A stretch of 37,880 nucleotides of DNA from Bacteroidales bacterium (lineage in GTDB: Bacteria > Bacteroidota > Bacteroidia > Bacteroidales > UBA10428): positions 1 through 37,880 of the forward strand of contig JAFGKY010000135.1 in NCBI GenBank assembly GCA_016928305.1. Direction: 5' to 3'. The notes under the pieces were generated by a model. That model searched no databases and was not told the origin of the DNA. It worked only from the letters and a program-made list of their open reading frames with translations. The translations under genes were made by a program, and so were the position numbers. Below, in pieces: positions 1-7,825 of the stretch. The stretch's first letter is position 1; every line of letters begins with the position of its first letter.

Positions 1-428
1 ATCCCTGCATAAGAAATTAAATCCCTTCCTGCCGCTTCGCAGCAGCGGTCTTTTGTTTTTTAGCAAAACCCTCAAGCAAAGCTTGGGCCTTTGCTAAAAA
101 ACAAAATCCCGTCCCGATTTCATCGGGAGGGATTTCATTTCTTTTGCGGAGGAAGAGGGACTTTGTTTTACCCTTCCACAACGCTGTATATCTTTAATTT
201 AGCCTGTTCAGAAAAAACAAACCCACCGAATCGCCACCTCACTATAATGCACTCATTTTCTCTTGTGCGAATATAAGCATTAACACGTTTAATTGAACAA
301 TTTTCAAATTTCTTCTAACAATTGCTTATAATGTTATGGTTAATATGGTTTGATTATATCGTATTTTTAGAATACTTTAATCTATTAATAAAATTTCATC
401 TAATCCATTATAATAGTTGGTTGTATTA
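1..428. other. Intergenic left end with nested inverted repeats; no convincing gene
   Basis: No convincing coding region is visible. The first 135 bases are rich in inverted repeats. Bases 51-67 and 90-106 are a perfect 17-base inverted repeat (arm TTTTGTTTTTTAGCAAA). Bases 104-135 form a second hairpin whose arms pair AAATCCC with GGGATTT and TCCCGAT with ATCGGGA. A weaker stem lies near 32-48. After that the stretch is AT-rich and leads to the stop codon of the permease gene, which is transcribed towards this region. The hairpins could terminate that transcript or belong to a dispersed repeat of the host; the sequence alone does not decide. Confidence 0.5.
51..106. repeat. 17-base perfect inverted repeat (possible bidirectional terminator)
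   Basis: The arms at 51-67 and 90-106 are perfect complements separated by 22 bases. The T-rich/A-rich outer arms (TTTTGTTTTTTAGC) give U-tracts in both directions, as expected of a bidirectional terminator or a REP-like element. An inner CAAGC/GCTTG stem extends the structure. It directly precedes the AAATCCC/GGGATTT hairpin at 104-135. Confidence 0.5.
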
Positions 429-1199
429 CTAATCTATTTTCCATTTCACCACAGATTTCTCAATTAACAAAACAAGGTAATTTAGTAATAAAGCAATTAT
501 TACAATATGAATAAGGCCAACTAGAACAAGAGGAATATTATATAATCCCCCTGCTTTAAGAATTAAGTGACCCAAACCTCTTTCAGAGGAGATGAATTCA
601 CCTATAAAAGCTCCAAGTAAAGCAAAACCAATGGTTATTCTTAAGGAAGTAAGCACCCAAACTAAAGAATTAGGGATTCGAACAATTATGAAAAAGTCTC
701 TTTTTTTTGCATTTAATGACTTAAACAATCGTTCATACTTCTTATCAACACTTTGAGCACCAGAATATGCTTGCAGCGTAGTAATTAAAAAGGTAGAAAA
801 AACAGCCATTAAGACCTTAGACATAAAACCTGTGCCAAACCATATAATCATCATAGGAGCTAACGCGAATATTGGTATGGCTCCTAATGCAATTACATAT
901 GGTTTTGAAATATTAGCTAATACTGGAAAATATACCAAAGTCAATCCAAAAATAACGCCTAAAATATTACCAATTATAAAGCCAATTACTGTTTCAGATA
1001 ATGTAAATAAAACATCTATAAAAATTCTACCATTTATCCAACTATCAATAAAACTGATAAATATTAAACTAGGTGACCCAAAAAGGAATTTAAGTTTATC
1101 TGAATTTCTTACTGACAATTCCCAGAAAATGATAAATATTGCTAATATCAATATTTGATAAATTTTTATCGCAGTTTTATTCCTCATTTTCAAAGACAT
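429..1199 (-). CDS. ABC transporter permease, nitrate/taurine/thiamine-precursor (SsuC/TauC/ThiX) type
   Basis: This 256-residue, strongly hydrophobic protein has about six membrane helices and the usual length of NitT/TauT-family permeases. The C-terminal half carries the EAA-type loop that contacts the ATPase (around ITIGFALLGAFIGEF, followed by a conserved-looking GLGHLI). It would form the inner-membrane channel for the substrate caught by the lipoprotein encoded at 4918-5907. The gene is last in the five-gene operon and its start overlaps the end of the ATPase gene by 23 bases, or by 11 if the ATG at 1187 is used. Substrate is unknown: this family imports nitrate, sulfonates, thiamine precursors and other small molecules. 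Family call is confident; substrate is not. Confidence 0.88.
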   Translation of the reverse strand: MSLKMRNKTAIKIYQILILAIFIIFWELSVRNSDKLKFLFGSPSLIFISFIDSWINGRIFIDVLFTLSETVIGFIIGNILGVIFGLTLVYFPVLANISKPYVIALGAIPIFALAPMMIIWFGTGFMSKVLMAVFSTFLITTLQAYSGAQSVDKKYERLFKSLNAKKRDFFIIVRIPNSLVWVLTSLRITIGFALLGAFIGEFISSERGLGHLILKAGGLYNIPLVLVGLIHIVIIALLLNYLVLLIEKSVVKWKID

Positions 1200-1950
1200 G
1201 ATAAATACTTTTAAAGTATTGAGAAAATTTTGGATCTTGTCGAACCTTCACGGGATCTCGACCCGCCTTGTCGCTATTAAAAATAATTTGTGAATCATAG
1301 ATAATTTTTGCCGGTTTCCCACTTAAAACAACAAGCCTATCACCAAGGGCTATTGCTTCCTCAATATTATGTGTTATAAAAACTAATGATTGATTAAGTT
1401 CATTCTTTTCCTTAATTATCATTTTCTCAATTGAAAGCTTATGATTAAAGTCTAGCGCAGTAAAAGGCTCATCAAAAAAAATTAATTCTGGTTTTGCAGA
1501 AAGAGTTCGAATAAGAGATACTCTTTGTTTCATTCCTCCTGAAAGTTGAGATGGAAAGTAATTTTTAAACTCTTCAAGACCAAATACCTTAAATAATCTA
1601 TGTATATTCTCTTCAAGATTATCCCGTTTCTGTGAAAATCGAATTCCTAAGAAAGCATTTTGGTATGCTGTTAGCCATGGTAATAATAAATCCTCTTGAA
1701 AAAGATAGCTTTTCTGTATATAATTATTTTTATATTTCACTGAACCTTGATGTTGACTATCTAAACGAGATATGATATTAAAAAGGGTCGTCTTTCCACA
1801 ACCACTTGGTCCTAAAATGCATGTTACCTTACTAATTTCAATCTGTAAATTGAAATCTGAGAATATTATATCACTTTTATTTCCATTTATAAAGGTTTTA
1901 GAAACGTTTATACAGTCAATTAGAATATTATTTGGAATAAAACTATTCAT
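1177..1950 (-). CDS. ABC transporter ATP-binding protein, NitT/TauT family
   Basis: A 257-residue ABC ATPase that would power the adjacent permease. It has a Walker A (GPSGCGKTT), a Q-loop region (SYLFQEDLLLPWLT), the signature LSGGMKQR, Walker B (ELIFFDEPFTALD) and the switch histidine (FITHNIEEA). The PWLT step after the Q-loop is typical of SsuB/TauB/ThiZ-type importers. An open frame extends upstream to 1989, but the ATG at 1950 (MNSFIPNN) is preferred because it gives a short 8-base overlap with the upstream amino acid activating enzyme, the spacing seen through this operon. Function as an importer ATPase is secure by family; the transported compound is not known. Confidence 0.92.
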   Translation of the reverse strand: MNSFIPNNILIDCINVSKTFINGNKSDIIFSDFNLQIEISKVTCILGPSGCGKTTLFNIISRLDSQHQGSVKYKNNYIQKSYLFQEDLLLPWLTAYQNAFLGIRFSQKRDNLEENIHRLFKVFGLEEFKNYFPSQLSGGMKQRVSLIRTLSAKPELIFFDEPFTALDFNHKLSIEKMIIKEKNELNQSLVFITHNIEEAIALGDRLVVLSGKPAKIIYDSQIIFNSDKAGRDPVKVRQDPKFSQYFKSIYHVFENEE

Positions 1951-2893
1951 ATTGAAACAGATTAATCCAATTTTCTTTGTTAAGTCCATTATTTGCTAAA
2001 AAGGCTAAAGCTAACCTGCTAGTACCAATACCAAAACAACCTGACTCAATGCTAGACTTGTTGTTTACGAAATGGCTTATCTTATCAGGGCCAAAATAGC
2101 TTGCTCCAGAAACTTCTATCCACTCATCCTTAAATGGCAAAAACACCTCAATATCAATGACGGGAATATCACTATAATATAATGAAGATGCCAATCTTTC
2201 AGTAAAAATACTGGGAATACTATCATAGCATCCATTTCCTATAACTAAACGGTAAGGTATATTCAATGCATATAAAAAGATGCACATATCATTTAATAGA
2301 TCAATACGAATATTCTTAACATCAATTTTATCGCCAGCAAAAACAAACTCAGTTCTAAGAAATGTTATATCCTTTAATAATGGTTCAATACTCTGAATAG
2401 ATTCATTACGATATGACCATCCTCCTATAGATTCTCGAACTTTAAATGGAAACTTAATATTATCGATGTTTTCAGCAATTAATCTATAAAACCATGGGCA
2501 TTGCACTGGATCCAATATTAATTCCTGATCTTTAGCAATTATAGGGTCATATTTTGAAGGATTCTTAGCATTAGCACTTAATAAATAATATGGCCACAAA
2601 GTATCTAGATCAAAACAATTAGCTATCTTATTAGTAAGAAGCCTAGGGAAGGCCATCTCAATAAATTCCTTAAACTCATATTTCTTTCTAAATACTTCAT
2701 TAAAACTATTTATTAAATCACATATAAGTGAACCATATATTGTTAATCCTTTTTCAAAATGAAATATGTGTTTATTTGTAAACTCATTATAATCAAAGTG
2801 TACGAATTTATTTACATTAATATTCTCTGAATAAATAACATCGCCTAGATTCTTATATTTAGATTCAGAATTTAATAATAGTTTGATATTCAT
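1943..2893 (-). CDS. Class II aminoacyl-tRNA synthetase-like amino acid activating enzyme (amino acid:carrier-protein-ligase-like)
   Basis: The 316-residue protein has class II synthetase motifs but no tRNA-binding domain. Motif 2-like sequence runs through YRNES (161-165) to FLRTEFVFAG (178-187), and motif 3 is FGIGTSRLALAFL (287-299). C132 (in DPVQCPWF), E182 and C286 are spaced much like the zinc ligands of SerRS-derived amino acid:carrier-protein ligases, as I recall that family. Such enzymes activate a small amino acid with ATP and load it onto a carrier protein instead of tRNA. No carrier protein gene is visible nearby. The ATG at 2893 is chosen because it sits just after the AGGAGA of the preceding gene's end (TATAGGAGATAAAATG). 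The family call is fairly sure; the amino acid and acceptor are unknown. Confidence 0.75.
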   Translation of the reverse strand: MNIKLLLNSESKYKNLGDVIYSENINVNKFVHFDYNEFTNKHIFHFEKGLTIYGSLICDLINSFNEVFRKKYEFKEFIEMAFPRLLTNKIANCFDLDTLWPYYLLSANAKNPSKYDPIIAKDQELILDPVQCPWFYRLIAENIDNIKFPFKVRESIGGWSYRNESIQSIEPLLKDITFLRTEFVFAGDKIDVKNIRIDLLNDMCIFLYALNIPYRLVIGNGCYDSIPSIFTERLASSLYYSDIPVIDIEVFLPFKDEWIEVSGASYFGPDKISHFVNNKSSIESGCFGIGTSRLALAFLANNGLNKENWINLFQYE

Positions 2894-2894
2894 T

Positions 2895-4916
2895 TTATCT
2901 CCTATATAAAATCGCAAAAAGTAATCCAAGTATTGAGGCTATAGCGGCAAAATTACCTATCCATGATATAACTTCATTCTTAGCGTAATTCAAAGAAAGA
3001 CATAGAATCGTAGAAATCAGTAAAAACAATATTGTCCAAATTCTTTTTTTTGGAAGAAATTTTATTCTAAACCATAATACTGCAAGGAAGATTTTTAATA
3101 AGAACATTCGAAACTTGTTCTTGGTATTGTAGTATTTCAAATATTTATAAAATTCAGTTAAACTTATTGATTTATTGAAAGAATTATGTAAGTGAAATGC
3201 ATTAATTAATGATGTAACATTGAGAATACTTTTTGGCTCGTAGATATCCTCTTGTCTCAATTGTTCAAGGCTAAGATCAAGATCAATTCTGATATTCGGA
3301 GCTTGTGAGCAATTCATGAAAAGTGGAGATTTTCTACTAATTTTCTCATTGAGATAATCGATAAATTCGACTTTTCTATGCCTAAGATAACTTCCATCTT
3401 GAAAAATTAAAATTGCTTCATTAATTGAATCGATAACTTTTTTAGCAAGTCTTGAATTATCCTTAAAAAAGCCCGTGTTTACAATTAGTCCAGTAAATAA
3501 AAATGGATTAAGTGATTTTTCATCAGATAGATTTAATATCTTTCTACTGCAATTGTTGTCTTTGTTTCGCCAACATCTCAAGCATACGTTACTAGTTAGT
3601 AAATCTGCAGTAATAATAGCATTGCTGTCAATTGGATCGACATTATTTTGCATTTTATCATAACAAGCGAAATCAAATTCTCTTCCTGGATTATTCGACT
3701 TTATTACTTTTCTATTTTGATTAAACCATTCTGCAATTTTATGCGCTGTGCTACCTTTAAGGTAGGTATATATTTTATCTTTAGTTTGAAATACATCTTT
3801 TGGGTCATTTATCTGTCCGTCACAAACACTCCAAAGGCCAACTTTATTAATAATAATTTCAACTAAAGAACATTTAGATCTTTCCTCTTTGAGAATTTCA
3901 TCAGAAAAAACCACAAACGGATCACAAAGTGCAAAATCTGTTGTCCCATTAATAACCGCTTTAATTGCTCCCAAATCACCATTACTAGATTCACGAAAAC
4001 GTGGTTCTATTCCATTTCTATAAAACAAATTGGCCTTATCAGCAATATAAACCGGCAAATACAACAAACCATCTACAGCATATTGAATATAGACCTCGTG
4101 AAATCTAGTTGGATACTTTGTAAAAAAACGAATCTCAATCTTTACATTTTCGAAAAACTTAGATATTGTTTGGAAGTATTTTCTATAATCAAAGAATTCC
4201 CTTACTTCGAAATTAGTGCCATCAAAATTAAGTTCATAAAGATCAACTCTTTGTGGATTTATAAACTTAATCTGTTTTACCCATGAATGAATATCAATAC
4301 CATCATTATGTGTCTGATTTGTTTCTAATATTGCCGTTTGAATTGTTAAGTTTCTTTTTAAAACCTTTGCTTCATCAACAATACTTTTTATATTTCTTAC
4401 ATAGTCATCATATAATATTGGTTGATTAGGTCGACAGATTGAAATAAAATCACTTTGATTGCCAACATCTAGTTTAATGAAGATCTCATCACACTGCAAT
4501 ATTGCATTTTTAATATTTAGATCCTGCAGACTACTTCCGTTTGTAAATATGGCCACTTTTTTTTCAGTCGCTTTTCTATTACGCCATTCTATCACGTTAT
4601 TAAGAATTTCAGGAAAAAAGGGATGAATACTGGGTTCACCGTTTCCTGAAAAAGTAATAAAATCAGCATTTGTAAAGATATCTTGTTTTGTATTTCTCCA
4701 GTTATCCAATTCATCAATAACTGTATGAGATGTTATATTGTTTATTGGAGAACTTGAACTAATCTTTTTGCTTTCAGTTTTGAAATAACAATACTTACAA
4801 TTAAAAGAGCAGTATTTTTCTTGATCATTTGGATATAGATTAATTCCTATAGACTTCCCCAGTCTACGTGAATTAACAGGACCATAAATGGTTTCTTCCT
4901 GTAATTTCTCAAACAT
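2895..4916 (-). CDS. Radical SAM protein fused to an ABC substrate-binding-like domain and C-terminal membrane helices
   Basis: Residues 1 to about 270 are a radical SAM domain. The cluster motif is C36, C40, C43 (CSFNCKYCYF), followed by SGNGEPSIHP (90-99), the SAM-binding glycine-rich step. The N-terminal VNSRRLGKSIGINLYP resembles the Fe-S oxidoreductase group related to wybutosine enzymes (COG0731-like). Residues about 277-580 resemble NMT1/THI5-type substrate-binding proteins: GLLYLPVYIADKANLFYRNG and INGTTDFALCDPF match the neighbouring lipoprotein (YLPLYIAMDNGFFKEEG, IKGDADFGVGDP). A cysteine pair C445/C448 and hydrophobic helices near 604-618, 626-642 and 652-670 follow. The gene starts one base after the lipoprotein stop codon. 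The fusion suggests that captured substrate and radical chemistry are linked at the inner membrane. The reaction is not known. Confidence 0.82.
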   Translation of the reverse strand: MFEKLQEETIYGPVNSRRLGKSIGINLYPNDQEKYCSFNCKYCYFKTESKKISSSSPINNITSHTVIDELDNWRNTKQDIFTNADFITFSGNGEPSIHPFFPEILNNVIEWRNRKATEKKVAIFTNGSSLQDLNIKNAILQCDEIFIKLDVGNQSDFISICRPNQPILYDDYVRNIKSIVDEAKVLKRNLTIQTAILETNQTHNDGIDIHSWVKQIKFINPQRVDLYELNFDGTNFEVREFFDYRKYFQTISKFFENVKIEIRFFTKYPTRFHEVYIQYAVDGLLYLPVYIADKANLFYRNGIEPRFRESSNGDLGAIKAVINGTTDFALCDPFVVFSDEILKEERSKCSLVEIIINKVGLWSVCDGQINDPKDVFQTKDKIYTYLKGSTAHKIAEWFNQNRKVIKSNNPGREFDFACYDKMQNNVDPIDSNAIITADLLTSNVCLRCWRNKDNNCSRKILNLSDEKSLNPFLFTGLIVNTGFFKDNSRLAKKVIDSINEAILIFQDGSYLRHRKVEFIDYLNEKISRKSPLFMNCSQAPNIRIDLDLSLEQLRQEDIYEPKSILNVTSLINAFHLHNSFNKSISLTEFYKYLKYYNTKNKFRMFLLKIFLAVLWFRIKFLPKKRIWTILFLLISTILCLSLNYAKNEVISWIGNFAAIASILGLLFAILYRR

Positions 4917-4917
4917 C

Positions 4918-5907
4918 TTAATTTGATTTTATAGCTTTTTCGGCAAATCTATTGTCAACTGATTTAATAGCTTCTTCAGGCTTTTTTATGTCACCTACAA
5001 TTACACGTACATCGATAGCATTTTTCCAGGCTATGTCTGATGTTATTATGTGTTCAGGCAATGTCTTTTCATTTAACATCCTCATTACAGCCATTTTAAT
5101 TACGTTTTGATCGATATTTGGAAAAATCTTGGCGGCTACCGCGATTGTTTTCTCTTGATTATTGTGACAAAACTGTACTGCCTTTTCTAACGCATTTACA
5201 AATGACTGCACTACATCTTGATTTTTAGAAATGTAACTCTCCGTAGTAGTTAGGCCTGTAAATGCCAATTGCCCATAAAAATTCGGAGAAGAAAAGACTA
5301 ACCTATACCCCTTACTTATTGCAAGGCTTGTTGATGGTTCCAATTCCATAGCTATATCAGCTTCTCCATTTTCAAGTAAAGCTAATTGACTTCCTATAGG
5401 TGCTTGAATAATTTTTGCATCCTTTAGCTCTGGATTTTCTTGGATTGTACGTTTCATTAATGTATAGTTTGTTGAAGGTTCCGGGAAAGTTCCTATCCTC
5501 AAACCATTTAAATCAGAAATTCTTGTAATAGGTTGAAGCTTTTCATTATTAGTAACACCCCAAATTGAAACTCCATTCACAATAGTAGCAACAACTTTAC
5601 CACTAAACCCCCTCTCCCTCGAAATTGCTGTAAATATAGGATCTCCTACACCGAAATCCGCATCACCCTTAATAACTGTAGCAAAAACCTGATCATCATT
5701 TCCCGAATATTTCAACTTCACATTTAAGCCTTCCTCCTTAAAAAAACCATTGTCCATTGCTATATAAAGGGGCAAATAAATTAGGTATTTTTCTTGTCCC
5801 CATTGGGCAACAATTATTTCTTTCTCCCCTTTTGTATTCGATTTCGGATTACAGCCTAATAATATAGGAAGTACTGTAAGAGTAATAATGAAGGTTATTC
5901 TTTTCAT
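4918..5907 (-). CDS. ABC transporter substrate-binding lipoprotein, NMT1/THI5-like (TauA/SsuA/ThiY type)
   Basis: The 329-residue protein begins with a lipoprotein signal (basic MKR, hydrophobic stretch, lipobox LLGC with Cys19), so it should be anchored outside the inner membrane. The mature part shows the NMT1/THI5-like pattern: YLPLYIAMDNGFFKEEGL, KGDADFGVGDP, a central DLNGLRIGTFPEPST and a C-terminal helical lobe. This fold captures small organic substrates such as thiamine precursors, sulfonates or nitrate and delivers them to the permease. It is the first gene of the operon and lies one base ahead of the radical SAM fusion gene, whose middle domain is clearly related to it. Substrate unknown. 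Confidence 0.9.
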   Translation of the reverse strand: MKRITFIITLTVLPILLGCNPKSNTKGEKEIIVAQWGQEKYLIYLPLYIAMDNGFFKEEGLNVKLKYSGNDDQVFATVIKGDADFGVGDPIFTAISRERGFSGKVVATIVNGVSIWGVTNNEKLQPITRISDLNGLRIGTFPEPSTNYTLMKRTIQENPELKDAKIIQAPIGSQLALLENGEADIAMELEPSTSLAISKGYRLVFSSPNFYGQLAFTGLTTTESYISKNQDVVQSFVNALEKAVQFCHNNQEKTIAVAAKIFPNIDQNVIKMAVMRMLNEKTLPEHIITSDIAWKNAIDVRVIVGDIKKPEEAIKSVDNRFAEKAIKSN

Positions 5908-6205
5908 TGGATTATTTTTTATTTATTATTTCATCTAATTCCATTAACTAAGTAACCGAAAGGCAATATTTTAGATTCGAGGTAATTATGAAATATAAAT
6001 ATAGTATATTTCTCATTATTATCACTATATGCTAAAAATATTATTAAAAACTGATTTCCAATCGAAGTTACTTTGTTAATAAATTCTTTTTCTTCGCAAA
6101 CCCTTGTTAATCCTTAATCAAATTTTATAACCACTTTGCTTTCAATTTAATTCAGATACCGGATACTCATTTCCAAATATCTCTGTACTTTCTTATTTTT
6201 GATAA
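5908..6205. promoter_or_regulatory. AT-rich divergent intergenic region
   Basis: This stretch separates the minus-strand radical SAM/ABC operon from the plus-strand left arm of the mobile element, so promoters for both directions should lie here. On the plus strand TATTTTTG at 6194-6201 matches the Bacteroidetes -7 pattern TAnnTTTG, but it sits only four bases before the start codon and has no TTTG at the proper -33 distance, so it is weak. I saw no tRNA gene, clear attachment site or terminator. The left boundary of the element probably falls in or near here. Confidence 0.35.
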
Positions 6206-7384
6206 ATGGTCCGTAAAATCCACCAGCAAACCGACCTTCTTATTTATGAAGAGATTACTTCAGGTAAACTGAACCCCGGGCTTCCTGAAAACAGTGATTT
6301 GTCTGTACTACAAAATATTATAATTGTTGCCAATACAAAGACCTTCTGTACTTGCAGCCTTGAGGAAGATCCGGAAACCATAATCGACAGCTTTGATATA
6401 ACCGAACTGGGATATCACTTCAGGGAAGATGTCGAAGTTGTGGTCCGGAAGAATGAGAAGAAAAAGATGCACGAGTTAATTGCCAGACCGAAAAGGATTT
6501 ATCCGCTAGAGGATCAAATCAACATCCCGGATCCGCCTGATAAAAAGAGTGCCTATTTTCTTACGCTGATTTCTGATGAATTTGAACGTGTGAAGATACG
6601 GGCCAATAAAGTCCTTAATTATACCGGCAAGAAAAAGCACATTGCCTTATTCGCTCACAAGAACATCCAGCGCGCTAAGAAGATCCAATATGATGTCTGG
6701 TACATGCTTACAAAGGTTCATAAACCATGGTCTTCCATAACGGATAATCCAGATGCGTATGTGATTTTTGTGCTCGATGTTTTCCTGGCCCGGATAATTA
6801 CTTTCTACCAGCAATTGTTTCAGCCATTTATTCTGGCCTTTCCAAAGGATGATCAGTCGGTCAGCACAATACCGGTTGCACCGTTGTATATTACACACCC
6901 CTATTTATATCGGGATCTTCCATCAAAACCTGATTCATACAGTCTTCAAATGGATGGAAGCATTTTCGACCACCAATTTAGCCGCCAGGTTGACAAGCTA
7001 AAAGATATTTCCGAACCAAATTCTGGTTTTGGCACAAATTCAGATGTCAGACAGGATGATAAAAAGTCTTTTCAGCAGGATCAACCTTCGGTAAAGGGTA
7101 CCCGGCTGAAATGGCACGGACAGCTGAATGTTTTGGTCGATATCCTGCTGCAGCTCTCATCTGGCATAAAAGTCAACGGCAAACCACCGTTGGAAGCCAC
7201 GCCGGATGAGCTGAGACTTTTTATCCGGGAGAACTTCCTCGACAAGGATGGCCGAGAAATCAGCCCTTTTACACTCGACACCTACCTGAAACCCAACAGG
7301 CAGGATAAAAGACTGCACCCTGACAGCCCTAAACGCATTGATATGACCGGATTTTTCAACTCCTCTGAAGCCGGAAAGGAGTAG
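6206..7384 (+). CDS. Unidentified mobile-element protein, possibly with an RteC-like C-terminus
   Basis: I do not recognise this 392-residue protein with confidence. It is soluble, has mixed composition and a helical middle (about 120-210), a low-complexity linker (about 240-295), and a C-terminal region of about 90 residues beginning LKWHGQLNVLVDILLQLSSG. The pattern of a Trp, a long helix, a glycine turn and then a second helical segment recalls the C-terminus of RteC-type regulators of Bacteroides conjugative transposons, but the resemblance is loose. It is the first gene of the left arm and precedes the HTH and VirE genes, so a regulatory or replication-associated role is plausible. Base composition is like the right arm and unlike the AT-rich cargo. 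Confidence 0.6.
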   Translation: MVRKIHQQTDLLIYEEITSGKLNPGLPENSDLSVLQNIIIVANTKTFCTCSLEEDPETIIDSFDITELGYHFREDVEVVVRKNEKKKMHELIARPKRIYPLEDQINIPDPPDKKSAYFLTLISDEFERVKIRANKVLNYTGKKKHIALFAHKNIQRAKKIQYDVWYMLTKVHKPWSSITDNPDAYVIFVLDVFLARIITFYQQLFQPFILAFPKDDQSVSTIPVAPLYITHPYLYRDLPSKPDSYSLQMDGSIFDHQFSRQVDKLKDISEPNSGFGTNSDVRQDDKKSFQQDQPSVKGTRLKWHGQLNVLVDILLQLSSGIKVNGKPPLEATPDELRLFIRENFLDKDGREISPFTLDTYLKPNRQDKRLHPDSPKRIDMTGFFNSSEAGKE

Positions 7385-7405
7385 TTTTCACCGGAAAAAT
7401 CACAA

Positions 7406-7437
7406 AGACTTTTTTAGACTATTCAGACTTTCTGACT
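7406..7437 (+). repeat. Phased AGACT repeats upstream of the HTH gene
   Basis: AGACT occurs at 7406-7410, 7416-7420 and 7425-7429, and GACT again at 7434-7437, so the units recur every 9-10 bases, close to one helical turn. They lie in the 128-base gap between the unidentified gene and the HTH gene. Phased short repeats of this kind often bind a small regulator or initiator, but no protein can be assigned from sequence alone. Confidence 0.35.
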
Positions 7438-7512
7438 TCTCTTTCATTTGCATCAGTTCTTCGTTGCAACCGGAACCCAAGACCTATTTATTTACCTTAA
7501 AACTGATGTAAA

Positions 7513-7800
7513 ATGGAAGTATTAACCGTCGAATGTGAAGCTTTCAATGCAATTATTTCGCGCATTGAGAATATAGAAAAGCTGATTGTCCAGAAAAAAC
7601 AGCCCGCTTTGTTCAACAATGTGGATTTTATCCAGATGATGGGCATTTCAAAACGAACTGCACAGGACTGGCGCGACAAAGGAATAATCGGTTTCTCCCA
7701 GGTAAATGGCAAAATCTACTACCGGTGGGAGGATATCCAGGAATTTCTGAAACGCTATTATAACAAGCCGTTTAAGAACATTTCCGGTTGTTCATTGTGA
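7513..7800 (+). CDS. Small helix-turn-helix (MerR/excisionase-type) DNA-binding protein
   Basis: The 95-residue protein has an N-terminal helical segment and then a winged HTH of the excisionase type: DFIQMMGISKRTAQDWRDKG (about 37-56), followed by the wing IYYRWEDIQEFLKRYY. Such proteins are common in Bacteroidetes conjugative and integrative elements, directly ahead of the replication genes, where they act as excisionase-like or regulatory factors. It lies 25 bases ahead of the VirE primase-helicase gene and is probably co-transcribed with it. The HTH call is firm; whether it is an excision factor, a replication factor or a transcription regulator is inference. Confidence 0.82.
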   Translation: MEVLTVECEAFNAIISRIENIEKLIVQKKQPALFNNVDFIQMMGISKRTAQDWRDKGIIGFSQVNGKIYYRWEDIQEFLKRYYNKPFKNISGCSL

Positions 7801-7825
7801 GTATAATCCTTAACTGTAATGTATT

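Noticed and set aside
91..276. Open frame of 61 codons on the plus strand
   Set aside because: It runs across the inverted repeats, has no related sequence pattern and an unlikely composition; treated as non-coding.
5908..6205. tRNA gene or attachment site at the left border of the element
   Set aside because: No cloverleaf-forming sequence and no direct repeat shared with the rest of the window was seen; the other end of the element is outside the window.
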